Assembly (NCBI GenBank): GCA_016285355.1 | Contig: JAEEQP010000001.1 | Coordinates: 62,001-126,000, forward strand | From: Bacteroidales bacterium | GTDB lineage: Bacteria > Bacteroidota > Bacteroidia > Bacteroidales > F082 | Length of the DNA: 64,000 bases | Reading direction: 5' to 3' | Shown here: positions 60,927 through 64,000 of the stretch, piece by piece | How positions within the stretch are numbered: the first letter of the stretch is position 1 | How the letters are laid out: each line of letters starts with the position of its first letter | Notes under the pieces: generated by a model | Database searches by the model: none | Told to the model about the DNA's origin: nothing | Seen by the model: the letters and a program-made list of their open reading frames with translations, nothing else | Made by a program: the position numbers and the translations under genes

Positions 60927-60944
60927 ATCCTAATATTTTGATTA

Positions 60945-62627
60945 TCAGCAACCCGATGTAGCCTTTTCTAACCGTTTCATAATCGAGAAAATGAACACGG
61001 CGGAGAGCAGGCAAAGCACGACGAGCACGCCCCAAACCATCCAAAGCGGCATACCTGTGCCCCAGATGCGGGCGATGACGCTGGTGAGGTAGTTGCCGAT
61101 GGCAGTCACGCAGAACCATAGACCCATCATCATGCCTTTGTACTTGGGCGGAGCCACCTTGGTGACGAAGGAAATGCCGATGGGACTCAACAACAGCTCG
61201 GCGAAAGTCAGGACGAAATAGGTGCTAATCAGCCAATTGGGCGAGACTAAAGTGCTACTCACACCGCCTTGCGCCTTCAGTTCGGCAGGGCTGGCCAATG
61301 GGAAGGAACAAACCACCAAGATAAGGAAACCGAGGGCAGCGACAATCATGCCCAAGCCAATCTTACGCGGCGAGGATGGCTCCTTGCCTTTCTTCGCCAA
61401 AGCACCGAAGACCGCCATCGAAACAGGTGTCAGAGCGACCACGAAGAAGGGATTGAATTGCTGGAACTGCTGAGGCAGGATGCTGATGGGGTCGGGCATG
61501 ACGCGATAGAACGTCCAGGCCATAATCCACAAAAACACCGTTACACCACATAAGATGCCACGGTTCAAGGGCTTGGTGGCCTGAGCTGCCCCAAATATCG
61601 TATAAATCGAGATGGCGACCATCGTCAACGACCAGATATTGAAGCCAAAACGCGTGAAACCGCTCACGGTGCTTTGCGTGTAGTCGCGGGCGAAATAGGT
61701 CAGGCAAAGACCAGCCTGCTGGAATGACATCCAGAAGAAGATGACCACGGCGAAGACCATCACCAAAGCGGTGATACGCTCGCGAGTCTGCTCCTTCGAG
61801 AGTTCTACCACATTCACCGTGGTGCTTTCCATCGTCTTGGCCTGCTTGGTATTGACATCGGCGTGCTGGAACCACTTGCGGCAACTCAAATAGATGGCCA
61901 TGGAGAGAATCAGCGAGAGGCATGCCACGCCGAAACCATAGTTGTAAGCTCCCGACAAGGCATCGATGTAGTTGTTGGCAAAGGCTGTCAGGTTGTTGAT
62001 GTCGCCACCTTGTTGCACCGCTAATGCTTCGAAAGTCGAAAGTGCTTCAGGTGTGATGGTCTTGTCGAGATATTGATGTGCCAAGGAAGGAATCTGCGGC
62101 ACATAGCTGAAACCAGCCTTGCCAAGGAACAAATCAGTGACCTTGGTGGCCGTGATGGGTGCAAACATGGAACCGATGTTGATGGCCATGTAGAACAGGC
62201 TGAAGCCATTGTCACGGAAGGCACTATATTTGGCCTCGTCGTAGAGGTTGCCCACCATCACCTGAAGGTTGCCCTTGAACAAACCTGTTCCAATGGCAAT
62301 CAAAGCCAAAGCGGAAAACATGGTGACTTTGGCTGTGGTAGTAGCCATCGGCACTGCCAAAAGCAAATAACCGAGGAACATCACCACGATGCCCGACTTC
62401 ACCATCTTGCCGTATCCAAAACGGTCGGCAAGCATACCGCCGATGAGAGGCATGAAATAGACGCATCCGAGGAAGATGCCGTAGATGTTGCCCGCCTGCG
62501 CCTCGTTGTAGCCGAACTTGGCCTGTAGGAAGAGCACGAAGATGGCCAGCATGGTGTAATAGCCGAAGCGTTCGCCTGTGTTAGCCAATGCGAGAGCATA
62601 TAGCCCTTTAGGGTGTCCTTTGAACAT
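60945..62627 (-). CDS. POT family peptide:H+ symporter
   Basis: 560 aa from the ATG at 62627. The N-terminal ALANTGERFGYYTMLAIFVLF holds the ExxER-type motif of proton-coupled peptide transporters (here ERFGYY), with GTGLFKGNLQVMVGNLYD and FYMAINIGSMFAP. About 13 or 14 membrane helices. Imports di- and tripeptides by family. Next to a second, similar transporter gene. Confidence 0.9.
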   Translation of the reverse strand: MFKGHPKGLYALALANTGERFGYYTMLAIFVLFLQAKFGYNEAQAGNIYGIFLGCVYFMPLIGGMLADRFGYGKMVKSGIVVMFLGYLLLAVPMATTTAKVTMFSALALIAIGTGLFKGNLQVMVGNLYDEAKYSAFRDNGFSLFYMAINIGSMFAPITATKVTDLFLGKAGFSYVPQIPSLAHQYLDKTITPEALSTFEALAVQQGGDINNLTAFANNYIDALSGAYNYGFGVACLSLILSMAIYLSCRKWFQHADVNTKQAKTMESTTVNVVELSKEQTRERITALVMVFAVVIFFWMSFQQAGLCLTYFARDYTQSTVSGFTRFGFNIWSLTMVAISIYTIFGAAQATKPLNRGILCGVTVFLWIMAWTFYRVMPDPISILPQQFQQFNPFFVVALTPVSMAVFGALAKKGKEPSSPRKIGLGMIVAALGFLILVVCSFPLASPAELKAQGGVSSTLVSPNWLISTYFVLTFAELLLSPIGISFVTKVAPPKYKGMMMGLWFCVTAIGNYLTSVIARIWGTGMPLWMVWGVLVVLCLLSAVFIFSIMKRLEKATSGC

Positions 62628-62670
62628 TTTGAATTTAAGATTTAAAGATTTAAAATTCAAAGATTACGAC

Positions 62671-62694
62671 AAAGGCTTGCCGAAGCAAGCCTTT
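62671..62694 (-). terminator. Terminator after the second POT transporter
   Basis: Perfect stem AAAGGCTTGC-cgaa-GCAAGCCTTT, 22 bp after the stop codon. Confidence 0.85.
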
Positions 62695-62716
62695 GTCATA
62701 CATTGATATATTTCAA

Positions 62717-64000
62717 TTATTTAGCGACTCTCTCTAACCATTTCAACATACCGAGCATGACGCCCATGGAGGTGAGGCAGATCAAGGCGAAGACAGCCCA
62801 TGTCATCCATTGGTGCGGGAAGGATTCCAACATCTTGACACCGAGGAAAATCAAAAGGTTGCCAACGGCTGTTGCTGACAGCCACAAGCCTTGACACACA
62901 CCTACCATGTGGCGCGGAGCAATCTTGGAAACGAAAGACAGTCCCAGAGGTGAGATGAACAGCTCGGCCACGGTAAGGAAGAAATAGGTTACAATCATTA
63001 CCCACGGTCCAGTCTTCATGGCAGCCTTTTCAGCTTCGGGAAGAGCCTTGAAAGCATTGTCAGACGGATAGTTGTGAGCCACAGCGATGATAATCAAGAA
63101 GATGTAGGCACATGCGGCGATAAACATACCCATGGCAATCTTCTTAGGTGTGGAAACCTCCTTGCCCTTGCGGACCAAAGTGGCAAAGATCCACATGACA
63201 ATAGGTGTCAGCACAATCACGAAGAACGGATTGATGAATTGCAAAATTTCAGGCGCGAGGGCGCTGGTATCCACGAAGTCGCGTGCGAAGACGGTAAGAG
63301 ACTGGGCATTTTGGTGGAATGAGAACCAGAAGAACACGGCAATGCCGAGCACAGCATACAAAGCGGCCATACGCTGCTTGATTTCTTTGGCGTTGGCGAT
63401 GCGCTCTGCTTCAGTATACCCTTGCACATCGGCTTTTACCTTCTTCACCGGATTCGGCAGCTTGTGTTTGACAGCGATGAAAATTGTCAGAGAGATCAAC
63501 ATGGCTATCACCGACACGATGAAGGAATAGTGCACACCTGTGTTATATACCTGGATGTAGTTTTGGCAGAATCCGGAGAGATTCTCGGCGGCACCAGGAT
63601 AGCTTTGCGAAAGTACATTGAGATTATCCAAGTCATTACCAGACGTAGTTCCCATGAGGAACTTATGGCACAGACGCGGGAGGTCTGCGTTGTAAATCAA
63701 ACCTTTAGTCTTCAGATACCACTCGCGGATGATGGGCGCCACAAACGGAGCAATCACACCACCGATGTTGATGAACACATAGAAGATCTGGAAACCGCTG
63801 TCGCGCTTCTCCTTGGCTGCAGCAAGAGCCTCGGGACCTTTCTTCGCTGCCTCGGCCTCGAAATCATCATACAGCTGGCCCACGACGGCTTGCAGGTTGC
63901 CCTTGAAGAGACCGTTACCGCAGGCGATGAGTACCAAGGCAACCATGGCAAGGACAAAGGGCCACGAAATGCCACTGCCACCTTCGCTGAACACCGGGAT
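62717..64000 (-). CDS. POT family peptide:H+ symporter, partial
   Basis: About 428 codons; the N terminus lies beyond the window edge. ACGNGLFKGNLQAVVGQLYDD and FYVFINIGGVIAPFVAP match the other POT gene and mark it as a paralogue. The missing part should hold the first three or four helices with the ExxER motif. Confidence 0.9.
   Translation of the reverse strand: MPVFSEGGSGISWPFVLAMVALVLIACGNGLFKGNLQAVVGQLYDDFEAEAAKKGPEALAAAKEKRDSGFQIFYVFINIGGVIAPFVAPIIREWYLKTKGLIYNADLPRLCHKFLMGTTSGNDLDNLNVLSQSYPGAAENLSGFCQNYIQVYNTGVHYSFIVSVIAMLISLTIFIAVKHKLPNPVKKVKADVQGYTEAERIANAKEIKQRMAALYAVLGIAVFFWFSFHQNAQSLTVFARDFVDTSALAPEILQFINPFFVIVLTPIVMWIFATLVRKGKEVSTPKKIAMGMFIAACAYIFLIIIAVAHNYPSDNAFKALPEAEKAAMKTGPWVMIVTYFFLTVAELFISPLGLSFVSKIAPRHMVGVCQGLWLSATAVGNLLIFLGVKMLESFPHQWMTWAVFALICLTSMGVMLGMLKWLERVAK

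Overview
The window reads as chromosomal DNA of a Bacteroidota bacterium, most likely an uncultured Bacteroidales lineage. The evidence is: -7 promoter boxes of the Bacteroidota type (TAnnTTTG) in front of many genes; no Shine-Dalgarno pattern; a TonB-receptor/DUF4249 pair; proteins with type IX secretion (T9SS) C-terminal sorting domains; an Na+-translocating NADH:quinone reductase (Nqr); a three-subunit succinate dehydrogenase/fumarate reductase; and DUF4301 and DUF1905 proteins. I cannot place it to genus. Base quality may be imperfect, because at least three single-base frameshifts break otherwise good genes.

Layout. 1-1.04 kb: edge of a mobilisable element (mobC behind a row of hairpins) next to two leucine tRNA genes. 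1.1-7.6 kb: DUF4301 protein, an outer-membrane barrel protein and a large TPR protein. 7.8-16.7 kb: accessory stretch with two toxin-antitoxin pairs, a cobalamin-riboswitch-controlled T9SS surface protein, a large frameshifted T9SS protein, and two composite repeat islands. 16.7-20.2 kb: a second cobalamin riboswitch in front of an acyl-CoA transferase, then MarC and an AspT-like transporter. 20.2-32.3 kb: nqrA-F, split by an AAA ATPase, a four-helix-bundle gene in an inverted-repeat cassette, a reversed TonB/DUF4249 locus and a HEPN/MNT pair. 32.3-35.6 kb: small housekeeping genes. 35.6-43.7 kb: a three-gene leftward unit of RecQ-phosphoribosyltransferase, DprA-like protein and a giant exonuclease-RecQ-UvrD fusion, the best candidate for an undescribed genome-defence or DNA-processing system. 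43.7-47.5 kb: Bcp, a T5orf172 protein, an orphan HigA, a ferredoxin-type membrane protein and a T9SS SGNH hydrolase. 47.5-51.2 kb: frdCAB. 51.2-53.0 kb: rnpB, a toxin-antitoxin pair, a candidate small RNA and a lipoprotein. 53.2-58.1 kb: prmC, an EamA transporter, a YigZ-family gene, dnaA and a methyltransferase. 58.1-60.3 kb: queuosine precursor genes queFCDE. 60.4-64 kb: DUF3791 pair and two POT peptide transporters.

How the genes work together. Nqr and fumarate reductase suggest anaerobic respiration of NADH to fumarate with sodium export, feeding succinate (and propionate) formation. The acyl-CoA transferase under a B12 riboswitch may belong to the same carbon flow. POT transporters would bring in peptides.

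The most striking genome-level pattern is a set of short palindromic repeat families. They sit between genes and also inside open reading frames (nqrA, nqrD, nqrF, ogt, frdA, prmC, an EamA transporter) without breaking the frame, much as described for Rickettsia palindromic elements. One family, built from heptamer units of the GACACGA type, forms the two ends of a cassette that carries a four-helix-bundle protein gene.
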